DNA of 64,000 nt from Ilyomonas sp965219515 (GCA_965219515.1 OZ244776.1:3720001-3784000); one strand, 5' to 3'. Numbered from the stretch's first letter, positions 24,927 to 34,954 are shown. Notes: generated by a model not told the origin, from the letters alone. Numbers and translations are program-made.

Positions 24927-25946
24927 TTATTTCATGCTTTCTTTAAACGCTTCACCCGCTTCACGCAGCGAGCCGTCATTGTTCTGAAGACCGACCGCTT
25001 TTTCATCGGTGTTTCTTTCGCCGTCGCCCGAATACCAGATGGCATAACGCATGCCTAAGCTGCGGCAGGTTTGCAGTATGGCTTTTACGGTTTGCGGCGA
25101 ATTGTCCTGCTGACCAATTTCGTTGCTGATGGCGGGTTTGCCGGTAATGCGCTGCAGATAATTTACTACTTCGGTAAGGCTTTGGGTATCGCCGTTTTTT
25201 CCATACCAGTGAAAGTTTACATAGTCAATATCGCTTTTAGCATAACCGGCTATCAGTTGTTGTAAAAAATCTTTGCGACCGGTAAGCCATTTGGCGGCAA
25301 ACGAAACGGAAGAGCGTTGCTGCAAGCCAGCCGCTTCTTTCTTTTTTCCATGCTCAATATAATCGAGATAAACCAGATATAGCACGGCAGGAAACGTAAT
25401 GCCGCCATTGGTTACGGCAACTTTATTGGCATGCGCCACGGTAGCGGCGGCCTGAAGCTGGTTGATGTAATCCTGCGCTGCACCGGAATGAAAACGCAGA
25501 TTGTTTTCTTCATTTTCTATTACCAGTAAAACGGGTTTGTGCATCATTAAAGAAAGCTGGTATTGAAGGCGTGTTTTGTAATTTGCCGTATCGGTGGCAA
25601 AAGGAGTTTGCGACTTGTTTGCCGCCGAACTGCTGTTTACATTCAGCACCAGTTTAAAGCCCGAGTTAAAGATGGGTTTGTCTTTCGGATTGTCTAAACT
25701 GATGGCATCGCGGATGCAGGTAAGTCCTAATTTTCTGGCAATGCTTATTTTAAAATTCATTCCGCCGCCGGGCACCGGCGATTTGATGAGCGCGCCAAAC
25801 TGCGTTTTGTTGTTGTCTGTTGTTGTTGACGTATCTGCCGTTTGCATCAGCGCTTTGTTTCGCTTTTTCGTGCCGCCGTTTGGCGACTGTGCGCTGCAGG
25901 AAACGAAGAAAAAAAAGAGTAGAACAATGCCGGATAAATATTTCAT
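24927..25946 (-). CDS. Lipoprotein with glycoside hydrolase-like fold
   Basis: Starting at the ATG at 25946, the protein (339 residues) has a lipoprotein signal, MKYLSGIVLLFFFFVSCSAQ, with the lipobox Cys at residue 15. The later segments RDAISLDNP, LLVIENEENN, YVNFHWYGKNG and PAISNEIGQQDNS are spaced like strands of a clan A TIM-barrel glycosidase, with possible acidic residues in the last. No specific family is recognised. It converges with the beta-helix gene and belongs to the same carbohydrate-related group. Confidence 0.55.
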   Translation of the reverse strand: MKYLSGIVLLFFFFVSCSAQSPNGGTKKRNKALMQTADTSTTTDNNKTQFGALIKSPVPGGGMNFKISIARKLGLTCIRDAISLDNPKDKPIFNSGFKLVLNVNSSSAANKSQTPFATDTANYKTRLQYQLSLMMHKPVLLVIENEENNLRFHSGAAQDYINQLQAAATVAHANKVAVTNGGITFPAVLYLVYLDYIEHGKKKEAAGLQQRSSVSFAAKWLTGRKDFLQQLIAGYAKSDIDYVNFHWYGKNGDTQSLTEVVNYLQRITGKPAISNEIGQQDNSPQTVKAILQTCRSLGMRYAIWYSGDGERNTDEKAVGLQNNDGSLREAGEAFKESMK

Positions 25947-26116
25947 ATTGCAAAAATGTGCTGAATTTATGACAACCATCAGAATGTAATTTACGACACT
26001 GGTTTAACCAGCGAACCAACATTGAAAGTTTTCAGTTTATTTCATTTTTTTTGGTTGCGATTTCCGGTGTTAAGTACCCTGTCAAAATTAAATAGAATTA
26101 AAGACGTTAAAACAGT

Positions 26117-26536
26117 GTGTCAAGAAAAATCAAAGAAATAGTACTAAGCAAAGAAGCTAAGCAAGCGTTGGAACATCTGTATAAAACGGAATCAAACCAC
26201 AGTTTTCGTCAGCGCTGCAAAATGGTTTTATTAAAGTCAGAAAGCTACACGACTAAAGACATTGCTGTTATTTCAGGCAGCAATATGGCAAGTGTTTATA
26301 ATTGGCTGAACCGTTATGACAGCAATGGCATAACAGGGTTACGCACAAAGCCAGGACAGGGCAGAAAACCGATATTGGCAGACGAACATGTAAGTATAGT
26401 AAGAGCAGCCATAGAACAAGAGCGGCAACGATTATCACAAGCCCGTCAGATTGTTGAAGAAAATACAGGCAAAAAGATGAGTAACGAAACGCTTACGCGT
26501 TTTTTAAAAGTCATCACTGCCGTTACAAGCGAATAA
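26117..26536 (+). CDS. IS630 transposase, N-terminal part (HTH domain), copy 2
   Basis: The 139 residues have the double helix-turn-helix domain (TTKDIAVISGSNMASVYNWLNRY). The heptamer TTTTTTA at 26500-26506 lies in the phase N-NTT-TTT-A needed for -1 slippage. Slippage there would join it to the catalytic frame, giving one protein of about 338 residues, the usual IS630 transposase length. Confidence 0.9.
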   Translation: MSRKIKEIVLSKEAKQALEHLYKTESNHSFRQRCKMVLLKSESYTTKDIAVISGSNMASVYNWLNRYDSNGITGLRTKPGQGRKPILADEHVSIVRAAIEQERQRLSQARQIVEENTGKKMSNETLTRFLKVITAVTSE

Positions 26537-26634
26537 GAAAACGACCTAAAGGCGGATGTGATAAAGAATTTTATGACTATAAACTACAGGAACTTCAGTT
26601 ATTAGAACAACGTTATGGCAAGTCAGAAATTGAT

Positions 26635-27132
26635 TTGTATTATGGCGATGAGGTACAAATATCAGAAGAAGGCTATGTGCCTTATGGCTGGCAGTTTACA
26701 GATGAAAACATTAGTATAAAGTCAGCTAAAGGCAAGCGTATCAATTGTTTTGGAATCATAACAAGAGAGAATCAGTTCGAGCATGCGACCACTTACGAAA
26801 CCATTACCACCAACTTTATCATCGAAAAAATAAATGAGTTTTCTTATCAGATAAAAAAGCACACGGTTATCGTATTGGACAATGCAAAAGTTCATCAGTC
26901 AAAAGCAATGAAAGCCATGCAAAAAGTATGGGCAAAAAGGCAATTATTTATTTTTTATCTGCCGCCTTACTCACCCCATTTAAATATTATTGAAAGACTT
27001 TGGAAAGAAATGAAAGCCAGATGGATACAAACCAAAGACTATGAAACCGATGAACAACTTTGCTATGCAACGATGCTTATTTTACATGCCATCGGTAAAA
27101 ATTTATTCATCAACTTTAAAAAAGTTAATTAG
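26635..27132 (+). CDS. IS630 transposase, C-terminal part (DDE domain), copy 2
   Basis: It is identical in sequence to the copy 1 catalytic frame over the 165 residues read here, with the DDE triad intact (YGDEVQ, VLDNAKVHQS, NIIERLWKEMK). The frame is open upstream to the slippery site at 26500-26506 and includes KRIRKRPKGGCDKEFYDYK before the first ATG. Confidence 0.9.
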   Translation: MYYGDEVQISEEGYVPYGWQFTDENISIKSAKGKRINCFGIITRENQFEHATTYETITTNFIIEKINEFSYQIKKHTVIVLDNAKVHQSKAMKAMQKVWAKRQLFIFYLPPYSPHLNIIERLWKEMKARWIQTKDYETDEQLCYATMLILHAIGKNLFINFKKVN

Positions 27133-27241
27133 TAGATAATTTTGACAGGGTACTTATTATCAGAAAAATGCCACTTATCAGAAAGTCTTCTTTTAAGGTT
27201 CATTTAATTGTTAGAAACGAAAACAACAAAAATAGTTTCGA

Positions 27242-27249
27242 TAGTTTTG
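27242..27249 (+). promoter_or_regulatory. -7 box of the TetR gene (TAGTTTTG)
   Basis: Exact TAnnTTTG match, but only five bases before the ATG at 27255. A second candidate, TAGTTTCG at 27233-27240, has a TTG 22 bases upstream (27208-27210). Either way the leader is very short, or the true start is one of the later Met codons. Confidence 0.3.
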
Positions 27250-27254
27250 CCCGT

Positions 27255-27884
27255 ATGACAATGAGGGAGCGAATATTGGAAAAAGCGAACGAACTTTTTA
27301 CCAGGTATGGTATCAAGCGCGTTACAATGGACGAAATCGCTTTGCGGCTCGGCATTTCCAAAAAAACAATTTACCAGTCGTTTGCCGATAAAAACGAGCT
27401 TGTGTCAGAAATATTCGACAAGCACATTTGCTTTAGCAGGCAAAATTGTATGGCAAATCTGGAAAAATCAGAAAATGCGGTGCATGAAGTATTGCTTGGT
27501 TCTGAAACGTTTTGTAGTATCATGCAGTCTATCAATGCCAATGTGCTGTTTGATCTTGAAAAATATCATCCCGAAATATTTGAGAAATTTATTCAGTTTA
27601 AAAACCAGTTTCTTCATACCTGCATTTATCAGAATTTAAAACGAGGTATTGCGGAACGATTGTACAGAAAAGAGATTAATATCGAAATCATAACACGGCT
27701 TCGGTTGGCCAATATTGTGCTGGCAATGAATATCGAATTGTTTCCTCAACATCAGTTTCGGTTTTCAGAAACCGAGAATGAAATTGTTACGCATTTTTTA
27801 TGCGGCATTGTTACAGAAAAAGGGGCAGCCATAATGAAAAAATACGCAAAGTTGTTATCGAAAGAACACGAAGTTCTGAATTGA
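27255..27884 (+). CDS. TetR/AcrR-family transcriptional regulator
   Basis: The frame is open from 27168, but TetR proteins start just before the first helix, so the ATG at 27255 (MTMRERILEKANELF) is preferred; 209 residues. The helix-turn-helix is VTMDEIALRLGISKKTIYQS. The C-terminal ligand-binding part is not conserved, as usual. It directly precedes a TolC/adaptor/RND operon in the same direction and is probably its repressor, responding to an exported compound. Confidence 0.92.
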   Translation: MTMRERILEKANELFTRYGIKRVTMDEIALRLGISKKTIYQSFADKNELVSEIFDKHICFSRQNCMANLEKSENAVHEVLLGSETFCSIMQSINANVLFDLEKYHPEIFEKFIQFKNQFLHTCIYQNLKRGIAERLYRKEINIEIITRLRLANIVLAMNIELFPQHQFRFSETENEIVTHFLCGIVTEKGAAIMKKYAKLLSKEHEVLN

Positions 27885-27932
27885 AAAAAATTTATTAACT
27901 GATTATTTGTAACCAAACAGGTTTTACAGAAA

Positions 27933-29324
27933 ATGAAATTATATAAACGAAGATTACGTCATCCTTATCTTTTGGTAAGCGTTTTTCTCATTGCTTTTTT
28001 TACAAGCGTAAAAGCGCAGCAAGCCGCGCCGCAACCGCTTACTTTACAGGATGCCTTGCAGTATGCGTTACAAAACAGCAGCAATGCACGCAAAGCCGCG
28101 CTTGACGTTCAAAACGGCAATTACCAGATTGATGAAACCCGCGCGCGTGCACTGCCACAGCTCAGCGTTAACAGCACATTAACCGACCAGTATAAAAAGC
28201 AGAGTTTTGTATTTGACAAGTCTTTTTTAGATCCGAATCAGCATGGAATTATTCTTGTTCCAAGCGGTTCTACCTGGAACAGCGTGAGCAGTGTTAACCT
28301 GGAACAAAAGCTGTTCGATCAGTCGGTTTTCACCGGATTAAAAGCCGCCAGATCAACACAGGAATATTACCGGCTTGCGGCGCAGTTAACCGATGAGCAA
28401 ATTATAGAACAGGTGGCAACGGCCTATTACCAGGTGTTGGTTCAAAGGCAAAATCTTGTAGTGATAGACAGCAATATCATCAATACAACACGTGTGTATG
28501 ATATCATTAAAGGGCAATATGAAAACGGACTGGCGAAAAAGATAGACGTTGACAGAATACAAGTTACCATTTCTAATTTAAAAGCGCAGCGTCAGCAAAT
28601 TATAAATGCCGTATCGCAGCAGGAAAATGCGCTGAAATTTTATATGGGAATGGACATTGCAACGCCGATTGAAATACCGCAATCTCAGTTAGACAATATT
28701 AAACCCGAAGATATTTCTGAGCGGGATGATTCGTTAGACATTACGCAGCGTACCGAATATCGTGTTTTGAAAAAACAGGATGAATTGTATCAGTACAACA
28801 GGGATGCGTATAAAGCGGAATATTATCCGACATTGTCTTTATCGGCGGCTCATAGCCTGAATGGCGTGAGTGAAAAATTTGTCATTTTTCGCGGCAAAAA
28901 AAACAATGGCTACTGGTTTAATTATGGCAATGTAAGTCTGAATCTGCACGTGCCGCTTTTCAATGGCTTTGCCACCCGCGCAAGAGTACGGGAAGCCAAC
29001 ATAAGCATTGAAAAAAACAACGAAGACATTCGCAATACAACATTGTCGTTAAACCTGGCTTATGAAAACGCTAAGACGCAGATCCGCAACAGCATCATTA
29101 CCTTAAACAATCAGAAAGACAATGTGCAGCTGGCGCAGGAAATTTTTTTTAATACCCAAAACAATTACAATAACGGACTGGCGCCGCTTACCGATTTGTT
29201 AGACTCGGAAAACTCATTAACTCAGGCGCAAAACAATTATTCAACGGCTCTGTTAGATTATAAACTGGCGCAAATACAGCTTATTAAATCGCAGGGGCAA
29301 CTTAAAACGCTGCTTAATCAATAA
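27933..29324 (+). CDS. TolC-family outer-membrane efflux protein
   Basis: The 463-residue protein has a signal peptide (ending VKAQ) and two repeats of the outer-membrane efflux domain, about residues 40-235 and 260-460. LTLQDALQYALQNS opens it, and FFNTQNNYNNGLAPLTDLLDSENSL marks the second periplasmic hairpin. TolC trimers form the channel through the outer membrane for tripartite efflux pumps. Its start follows the TetR stop by 48 bases, and the adaptor gene follows by four bases. Confidence 0.95.
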   Translation: MKLYKRRLRHPYLLVSVFLIAFFTSVKAQQAAPQPLTLQDALQYALQNSSNARKAALDVQNGNYQIDETRARALPQLSVNSTLTDQYKKQSFVFDKSFLDPNQHGIILVPSGSTWNSVSSVNLEQKLFDQSVFTGLKAARSTQEYYRLAAQLTDEQIIEQVATAYYQVLVQRQNLVVIDSNIINTTRVYDIIKGQYENGLAKKIDVDRIQVTISNLKAQRQQIINAVSQQENALKFYMGMDIATPIEIPQSQLDNIKPEDISERDDSLDITQRTEYRVLKKQDELYQYNRDAYKAEYYPTLSLSAAHSLNGVSEKFVIFRGKKNNGYWFNYGNVSLNLHVPLFNGFATRARVREANISIEKNNEDIRNTTLSLNLAYENAKTQIRNSIITLNNQKDNVQLAQEIFFNTQNNYNNGLAPLTDLLDSENSLTQAQNNYSTALLDYKLAQIQLIKSQGQLKTLLNQ

Positions 29325-29328
29325 AGTT

Positions 29329-30402
29329 ATGAATAGAGCAACACGAACGATACTTACTATTTTATTAATCGCCGGCATCATTGCTTTGATAGGGTTTGTA
29401 TTAACCAAAAACAAACAAGCGAATAATGCCAAAACAGCCATTGTAGCTGCGCAGGACAGCATTAGCATCGCCGTTCGCATTGATACGGTAAAAAAACAGG
29501 TGCTCGATCTTGACTTTAGCGCCAACGGTAATTTTGAGCCTTTCCGCGAGATTGATTTTTCGGCCGAAAAGGCTGGCCGGGTTGTAAAAGTTTTTGTAGA
29601 TGAAGGCGATCATGTAAAAGCCGGCCAAACCCTCGCCACCGTAAGAACCGATCAGTTGTCGGTTGATTTGCAAAATGCGGAAGCCGTTCTTGCCAATGCG
29701 CAGAAAGACAAAGAAAGGTACGAAAATGCGTTTAAAACAGGCGGCGTTACGCAGCAGCAGCTCGATCAGGCGAACCTGACGTTACAAAATGCGCAGGCCA
29801 GAATCAACGCCGCCCGCATTAATATCGGCGATGCCAACATACGTTCCAGCATTAACGGCGTGGTAAACAAACGATACATTGAGCCGGGTGCCGTACTGGC
29901 CGCCGCCACAAAGATGTTCGACATTGTAGATGTATCGAAACTGAAATTAAATGTAACGGTAAATGAAGGTCAGGTGGCTACATTAAAAGTAGGAGATCAT
30001 GTAAAAGTAACCGCTTCTGTTTTTCCCGATGAAAGCTTTACAGGTAAGATTACATTCATTGCTCCGAAGGCAGACAATTCGCTTAATTTTCCGTTGGAAA
30101 TTGAGATTGCCAACAATCCGGGCAACCAGTTAAAAGCAGGTATGTACGGCACAGCTGTATTTGCCATGCCGGAATCTCAGTCCATCATTGCTATTCCGCG
30201 CCCATCCTTCATTGGCGGCGTCAACAGCAACCAGGTTTTTGTGGCCGAAAACAATGCTACGGCTCGTTTACATACGGTAACATCAGGTCGCATTGTTGGC
30301 GATCAGGTAGAAATATTGAATGGTTTGAAAGAAGGCGATCTGGTAATTACCAGCGGTCAGGTAAATTTGACGGACGGTAGTAAAATAGAAGTAATAAAAT
30401 AA
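29329..30402 (+). CDS. RND efflux periplasmic adaptor (membrane fusion protein)
   Basis: This 357-residue protein has an N-terminal membrane anchor (residues 7-26), then the biotinyl-lipoyl-like halves (FSAEKAGRVVKVFVDEGDHVKAGQ and INGVVNKRYIEPGAVL) around a coiled-coil hairpin (about 110-165), and beta-barrel and membrane-proximal domains. Adaptors connect the inner-membrane RND pump to TolC. It starts four bases after the TolC gene and precedes the RND gene, with a 231-base gap. Confidence 0.95.
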   Translation: MNRATRTILTILLIAGIIALIGFVLTKNKQANNAKTAIVAAQDSISIAVRIDTVKKQVLDLDFSANGNFEPFREIDFSAEKAGRVVKVFVDEGDHVKAGQTLATVRTDQLSVDLQNAEAVLANAQKDKERYENAFKTGGVTQQQLDQANLTLQNAQARINAARINIGDANIRSSINGVVNKRYIEPGAVLAAATKMFDIVDVSKLKLNVTVNEGQVATLKVGDHVKVTASVFPDESFTGKITFIAPKADNSLNFPLEIEIANNPGNQLKAGMYGTAVFAMPESQSIIAIPRPSFIGGVNSNQVFVAENNATARLHTVTSGRIVGDQVEILNGLKEGDLVITSGQVNLTDGSKIEVIK

Positions 30403-30633
30403 GACGAAGATTCGGGGAGATATTTGAGATGAAAAGATGGAATTACAGAATACAGAACAATTATAGAAATAGAATATGAATGTTTTATCAATGCGAATGA
30501 AAAACAATATTGAAAGACGTCATCATGACAACACAACATCTTATCAACATCAGCGCATATTATTTAGTTCAAACAACCTCTCATTATCACATCAATCTCC
30601 CCGGATCTCCGTCCAGATTTAAACAGAACACAC

Positions 30634-33600
30634 ATGAAATTAGCAGAAATTTCCATTAAACGCCCGACACTCATTGTGGTGTTGTTTACCATATTAATCC
30701 TGGGCGGTTTGCTTAGTTATACATCATTAAACTATGAGCTCATTCCCAAATTTTCGCAAAACGTAGTTTCTATAACCACCGTGTATCCGGGTGCATCGCC
30801 GGGCGAAGTAGAAAGTACCGTTACAAAAAAAATAGAAGACGCGGTTTCCTCTCTGGAAAATATTAAGAAGCTGGAATCGAAGTCATACGAAAGTTTGTCT
30901 AACATTGTTGTTACACTCACAGACAATGCGGATGTAGATTACTCGCTGAACGATGCCCAGCGCAAGGTAAATGCCATTCTGGCCGATTTGCCCGACGATG
31001 CCGATCCGCCTTCGTTGAATAAATTTTCGCTAGACGATCTTCCCATCATTACCATATCAGCCTCTGCCAAAATGGACGAGGCTGCGTTTTACGATTTGAT
31101 AGACAACCGCGTGGCGCCGGCCTTATCGCGTATCGAAGGCGTGGCGCAGGTGAACCTGGTCGGCGGTCAGGAACGTGAGATACAGGTGAACCTGGATGCG
31201 GATAAATTGCAGGGTTACGGATTAAGCGTGCCGCAGGTGCAGCAGGCAATTGCAGCTTCTAATCTCGATTTTCCAACCGGTAGTGTGCAAACCCGTCAGC
31301 AGGATATTACCATTCGCCTGCAGGGAAAATATAAAACCGTTACCGAACTGCGTAATCTGGTTATTTCTTCCAGAAACGGCATTCAGATTCGCCTTGGCGA
31401 TATTGCTGACGTACAGGATTCCCAAAAAGATGTTGAAAAAATAGCCCGCGTAAACGGGAAAAGTGCCATTGCCGTACAGATCATCAAACAATCGGACGCC
31501 AATGCGGTTTCGATCAGCGATGAAACCAAAAAAGAAGTGGCCCGGCTACAGCAGGATTACGCCCAAAACGGTTTGCAATTGAATATTGCCAACGACAGTT
31601 CGGTATTTACGTTACAATCGGCCGATGCCGTTATACACGATTTGCTTCTTGCTGTTGTATTGGTGGCATTTGTCATGTTGTTTTTTCTGCACAGCATCCG
31701 CAACTCTTTAATTGTAATGGTGTCTATTCCGGCATCGCTGATTGCCACATTTATCGGCATTAAGCTGTTGGGTTATTCGCTGAATTTAATGACGCTGCTG
31801 GCGCTTTCGCTTGTAGTTGGTATTCTGGTAGATGATGCCATAGTGGTATTGGAAAATATTTACCGCCACATGGAAATGGGCAAAAACCGCGTACGTGCCG
31901 CTTACGATGCTACTGCCGAAATCGGCTTTACGGTATCTGCCATTACGCTGGTAATCATAGTTGTATTTTTCCCGATTGCAATAAGTACTGGTCTGGTTGC
32001 CAATATTTTAAGGCAGTTTTGCGTAACGGTTATCATTGCCACATCGTTGTCGCTGCTGTCTTCATTTACCATTGTGCCATGGCTGTCTTCGCGTTTTGGA
32101 AAACTGGAAATCATTACCGGAAAAAATTTATTCGGCAGAATTATTTTAAGCTTTGAAAGAGGCTTAACCAAATTTACCAACTGGATGACGGGGTTGCTAA
32201 CCTGGTGTTTGGGCCATAAACGCTGGACATTGCTGGTTGTGGTAGTCTTATTTTTCGCTTCCATTTATCTGCTGGCAGGTGGCTTTATCGGCTCTGAATT
32301 TTTCCCGAAAAGCGACCGCGGCGAATTTCTGGTACAAATCGAAATGCCAAAAGATGTAGCCATTGAACAAACCAATTTAATGACACAGCGGGCAGAGAAA
32401 TTTCTGCGTACAAAAAAAGGAGTTACCGGTTTAATAACTACTGTTGGTCAAACCAGTGAGGGCTTTGGCGCTACGCAGGCAACGGCCTACAAATCGGAAA
32501 TAGATGTTAAGCTGGTTCCGCGGCAAGACCGCGCGGACGATTCGTATGTATATGCTGCCAAAACCAAAAGCGAATTGGCCAAAATATTGGTTGGCGCTAA
32601 GGTAAAAACGGTGCCGGTAAGTATTTTGGGAACAGCCGAGCTGGCGCCTTTGTCTCTGGTAGTTACGGCGCCGAATTTAGACAGCGCCATGTCGTTTGCC
32701 AATGCTGCCATGGCTCAGCTTGCCAAAATAAAAGGCGCTACGGAATTGAAATTGTCGGTAGAAGCCGGTAATCCCGAAATTGACGTGCAGGTTGACAGGG
32801 ATAAAATGTCTGCTTTGGGATTAAACCTGCAGACGGTTGGCGCAACCATGCAAACGGCATTCAGCGGCAATACGGACAGTAAATTTCGGGCAGGCGACGA
32901 CGAATATGATATTGATACCCGGTATGGAAATTTCAACCGCAAAAGCATCAGCGATGTGCGCAATCTTTCTTTTGTCAACGATCAGGGACAACAGGTAAAA
33001 TTGCAGCAGTTTGCCGATGTGGTGGAAGGCAGTGGACCAAGTCAGTTGGAAAGAAGAGATAAAAGCCCTTCTGTTACCATCAATGCCCAAACCATTGGCC
33101 GCCCTACCGGAACGGTAGCTGCTGAATGGCAAAGCCAGTTTGAAAAACTGAGAAAACCAACCGGTGTTGGTTATGTCTGGAGTGCGGATATGGAAAATCA
33201 GACCGAAGGATTCGGAACACTCGGCATCGCTTTGTTGTCGGCAATTATTCTGGTATATCTGGTAATGGTTGCTTTGTATAACAGTTTTGCGTATCCGTTT
33301 GTGGTTCTTTTTTCCATTCCGTTATCATTCATCGGGGCATTGCTGGCATTGGCTTTAACCAACGAAACGCTGAGTCTTTTTACAATCATGGGCATCATCA
33401 TGCTGATTGGTTTGGTTTGTAAGAATGCCATTTTGCTGGTAGATTTTGCCAATCAGAGAAAAGCCGAAGGCGAAAGCACCCGTCAGGCTTTGATAGATGC
33501 CAATCACGCACGTCTTCGCCCGATATTGATGACAACCATTGCCATGGTGTTTGGCATGATACCCATTGCCATTGCAAAAGGCGCCGGTGCCGAATGGAAA

Positions 33601-33810
33601 AATGGTCTTGCCTGGGTAATTATCGGCGGTTTGTTAAGTTCTTTGTTTCTAACGTTGGTAATTGTTCCGGTTGTATATGCCATTTTTGACAGCATGATTG
33701 AGAGATTTTCTAAAAATAAAAAGCAAAAAACAATGCAGGAATTGATGACGGAAGATTATGTGCCGATAAAAATACATGAAAACGGTCATGGCGTTGCTGT
33801 TCAGGTATGA
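30634..33810 (+). CDS. RND-family efflux transporter permease
   Basis: At 1058 residues it matches AcrB/MdtB-type pumps. Twelve membrane helices are visible: one at the N-terminus, two clusters of five and six after the porter domains. Motif A, GILVDDAIVVLENI, carries the proton-relay Asp residues. The large periplasmic loops occupy about 35-330 and 560-860. It imports protons and expels drugs or other small molecules through TolC. A strong terminator follows at 33831. Confidence 0.96.
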   Translation: MKLAEISIKRPTLIVVLFTILILGGLLSYTSLNYELIPKFSQNVVSITTVYPGASPGEVESTVTKKIEDAVSSLENIKKLESKSYESLSNIVVTLTDNADVDYSLNDAQRKVNAILADLPDDADPPSLNKFSLDDLPIITISASAKMDEAAFYDLIDNRVAPALSRIEGVAQVNLVGGQEREIQVNLDADKLQGYGLSVPQVQQAIAASNLDFPTGSVQTRQQDITIRLQGKYKTVTELRNLVISSRNGIQIRLGDIADVQDSQKDVEKIARVNGKSAIAVQIIKQSDANAVSISDETKKEVARLQQDYAQNGLQLNIANDSSVFTLQSADAVIHDLLLAVVLVAFVMLFFLHSIRNSLIVMVSIPASLIATFIGIKLLGYSLNLMTLLALSLVVGILVDDAIVVLENIYRHMEMGKNRVRAAYDATAEIGFTVSAITLVIIVVFFPIAISTGLVANILRQFCVTVIIATSLSLLSSFTIVPWLSSRFGKLEIITGKNLFGRIILSFERGLTKFTNWMTGLLTWCLGHKRWTLLVVVVLFFASIYLLAGGFIGSEFFPKSDRGEFLVQIEMPKDVAIEQTNLMTQRAEKFLRTKKGVTGLITTVGQTSEGFGATQATAYKSEIDVKLVPRQDRADDSYVYAAKTKSELAKILVGAKVKTVPVSILGTAELAPLSLVVTAPNLDSAMSFANAAMAQLAKIKGATELKLSVEAGNPEIDVQVDRDKMSALGLNLQTVGATMQTAFSGNTDSKFRAGDDEYDIDTRYGNFNRKSISDVRNLSFVNDQGQQVKLQQFADVVEGSGPSQLERRDKSPSVTINAQTIGRPTGTVAAEWQSQFEKLRKPTGVGYVWSADMENQTEGFGTLGIALLSAIILVYLVMVALYNSFAYPFVVLFSIPLSFIGALLALALTNETLSLFTIMGIIMLIGLVCKNAILLVDFANQRKAEGESTRQALIDANHARLRPILMTTIAMVFGMIPIAIAKGAGAEWKNGLAWVIIGGLLSSLFLTLVIVPVVYAIFDSMIERFSKNKKQKTMQELMTEDYVPIKIHENGHGVAVQV

Positions 33811-33830
33811 TAAAGCTGACATATCATTTT

Positions 33831-33868
33831 AAAAAACCGCCCGGCTTACAGAAGCCGGGCGGTTTTTT
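33831..33868. terminator. Strong rho-independent terminator after the RND operon
   Basis: AAAAAACCGCCCGGCTT is the exact inverse of 33852-33868, with the loop ACAG. A and T runs on both sides make it bidirectional. The following 33869-34195 (327 bases) has no gene that I can support; it contains a minus-strand TACTTTTG (about 34126-34133), which matches the -7 box but has no gene downstream. Confidence 0.92.
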
Positions 33869-34195
33869 AGATGAGCAAGAATATTTTCCGATTTTAAAAC
33901 CAAAAATTCCAATATCAGGAAATATTAATTTTATTTAAAATTCATTTTGCATTAATTGTCAACTTATTTTTCTTTGGCATTTGAATTGGTTAATAGTTCG
34001 CGATATTGGATTCCGGGTGAGCATTTCTATGCATGCCCCTTTTTTTAAAATTTCTTATCACTTTTGTGCAATATCTCTTTCACAATAATCAGTCTTTCAT
34101 TCCGCTCTTTTGCAATTTTATTTATACAAAAGTAATACGCTGTTTTAAGGCGTAAATTTCCAAACTTCTTTCAGGAAAAATAATAAAGCGATTTT

Positions 34196-34870
34196 TTAAT
34201 CAGCATCAGAATTAGAATCACGTCGTCTTTGTCTGCGCCGGTCACGGTATTTTAAAATGGGAATTTTTGTTTCTGTACCTTTTAGCAGGCGATTGATATT
34301 TTTTTGATGCGTTAAAATCACCATTAAAGCAACGGCAACCGAAAAAATACGATATAATGTTACATCATCATTAAACACAAAAAGAATAAATACCGCAAAC
34401 GCAATGCTGGAGAGAATGGAGCTAAGCGATACAAATCGGGTTAAGTACAAAACGAAAATAAAAACAGCAACACAACACAATGCCACGCTTGGTTGCATGG
34501 CTACTACCATTCCAAACAAGGTAGCCACACCTTTGCCACCTTTAAAATTTGCCCAGATTGGAAAGATATGACCCAAAACCGCAGCCAGCCCGAGGCCAAT
34601 CATCAGGTTTGTTCTGTCCCAATCGTGGGTAGCTATAACATAAAAAGGGATGATAATATACAGTGAAGTAGCAATTACGCCTTTTAGCATGTCAACAATC
34701 ATTACAATGGTTCCCCATTTGGCGCCCAACACCCGGTACGTATTTGTGGCTCCTGAGTTTCCGCTGCCATAATCACGAATATCAATTCCGAAATAATATT
34801 TGCTAATCCATACGGCAGTAGGAATAGAACCTATGAGATAGGCTGCTATGATTAAAATTGTTTCATACAT
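34196..34870 (-). CDS. plsY: Acyl-phosphate:glycerol-3-phosphate acyltransferase PlsY
   Basis: PlsY makes lysophosphatidic acid at the inner membrane, the first step of phospholipid synthesis. The three conserved cytoplasmic motifs are present: GSIPTAVW, GSGNSGATNTYRVLG and NFKGGKGVATLFG. The 224 residues hold five or more membrane helices, and the C-terminus is basic (YRDRRRQRRRD). It is 84 bases downstream of prmA on the same strand. Confidence 0.95.
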   Translation of the reverse strand: MYETILIIAAYLIGSIPTAVWISKYYFGIDIRDYGSGNSGATNTYRVLGAKWGTIVMIVDMLKGVIATSLYIIIPFYVIATHDWDRTNLMIGLGLAAVLGHIFPIWANFKGGKGVATLFGMVVAMQPSVALCCVAVFIFVLYLTRFVSLSSILSSIAFAVFILFVFNDDVTLYRIFSVAVALMVILTHQKNINRLLKGTETKIPILKYRDRRRQRRRDSNSDAD

Positions 34871-34954
34871 TGATCGTAGAAAATAGTTGAGAAAGACAAA
34901 TATATTGATTATGACCTGTAATAATGCGTTTTTGATAGATTAACTAAGAAAATT

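Larger units (their letters stand above)
26073..27154 (+). mobile_element. IS630-family element, copy 2
   Basis: It has the same 1082-bp length and terminal repeats (AGTACCCTGTCAAAATTA) as copy 1, and TA at both borders (26071-26072 and 27155-27156). It is inverted relative to copy 1 at 10554-11635, and the two copies bracket the CRISPR-Cas and carbohydrate-enzyme segment. It ends about 100 bases before the TetR start codon and may affect that promoter. Confidence 0.96.

Noticed and set aside
34050..34150. Small RNA from a minus-strand TACTTTTG box downstream of plsY
   Set aside because: Only a -7-like octamer is present; no -33 element, conserved structure or terminator in the right place supports a transcript.
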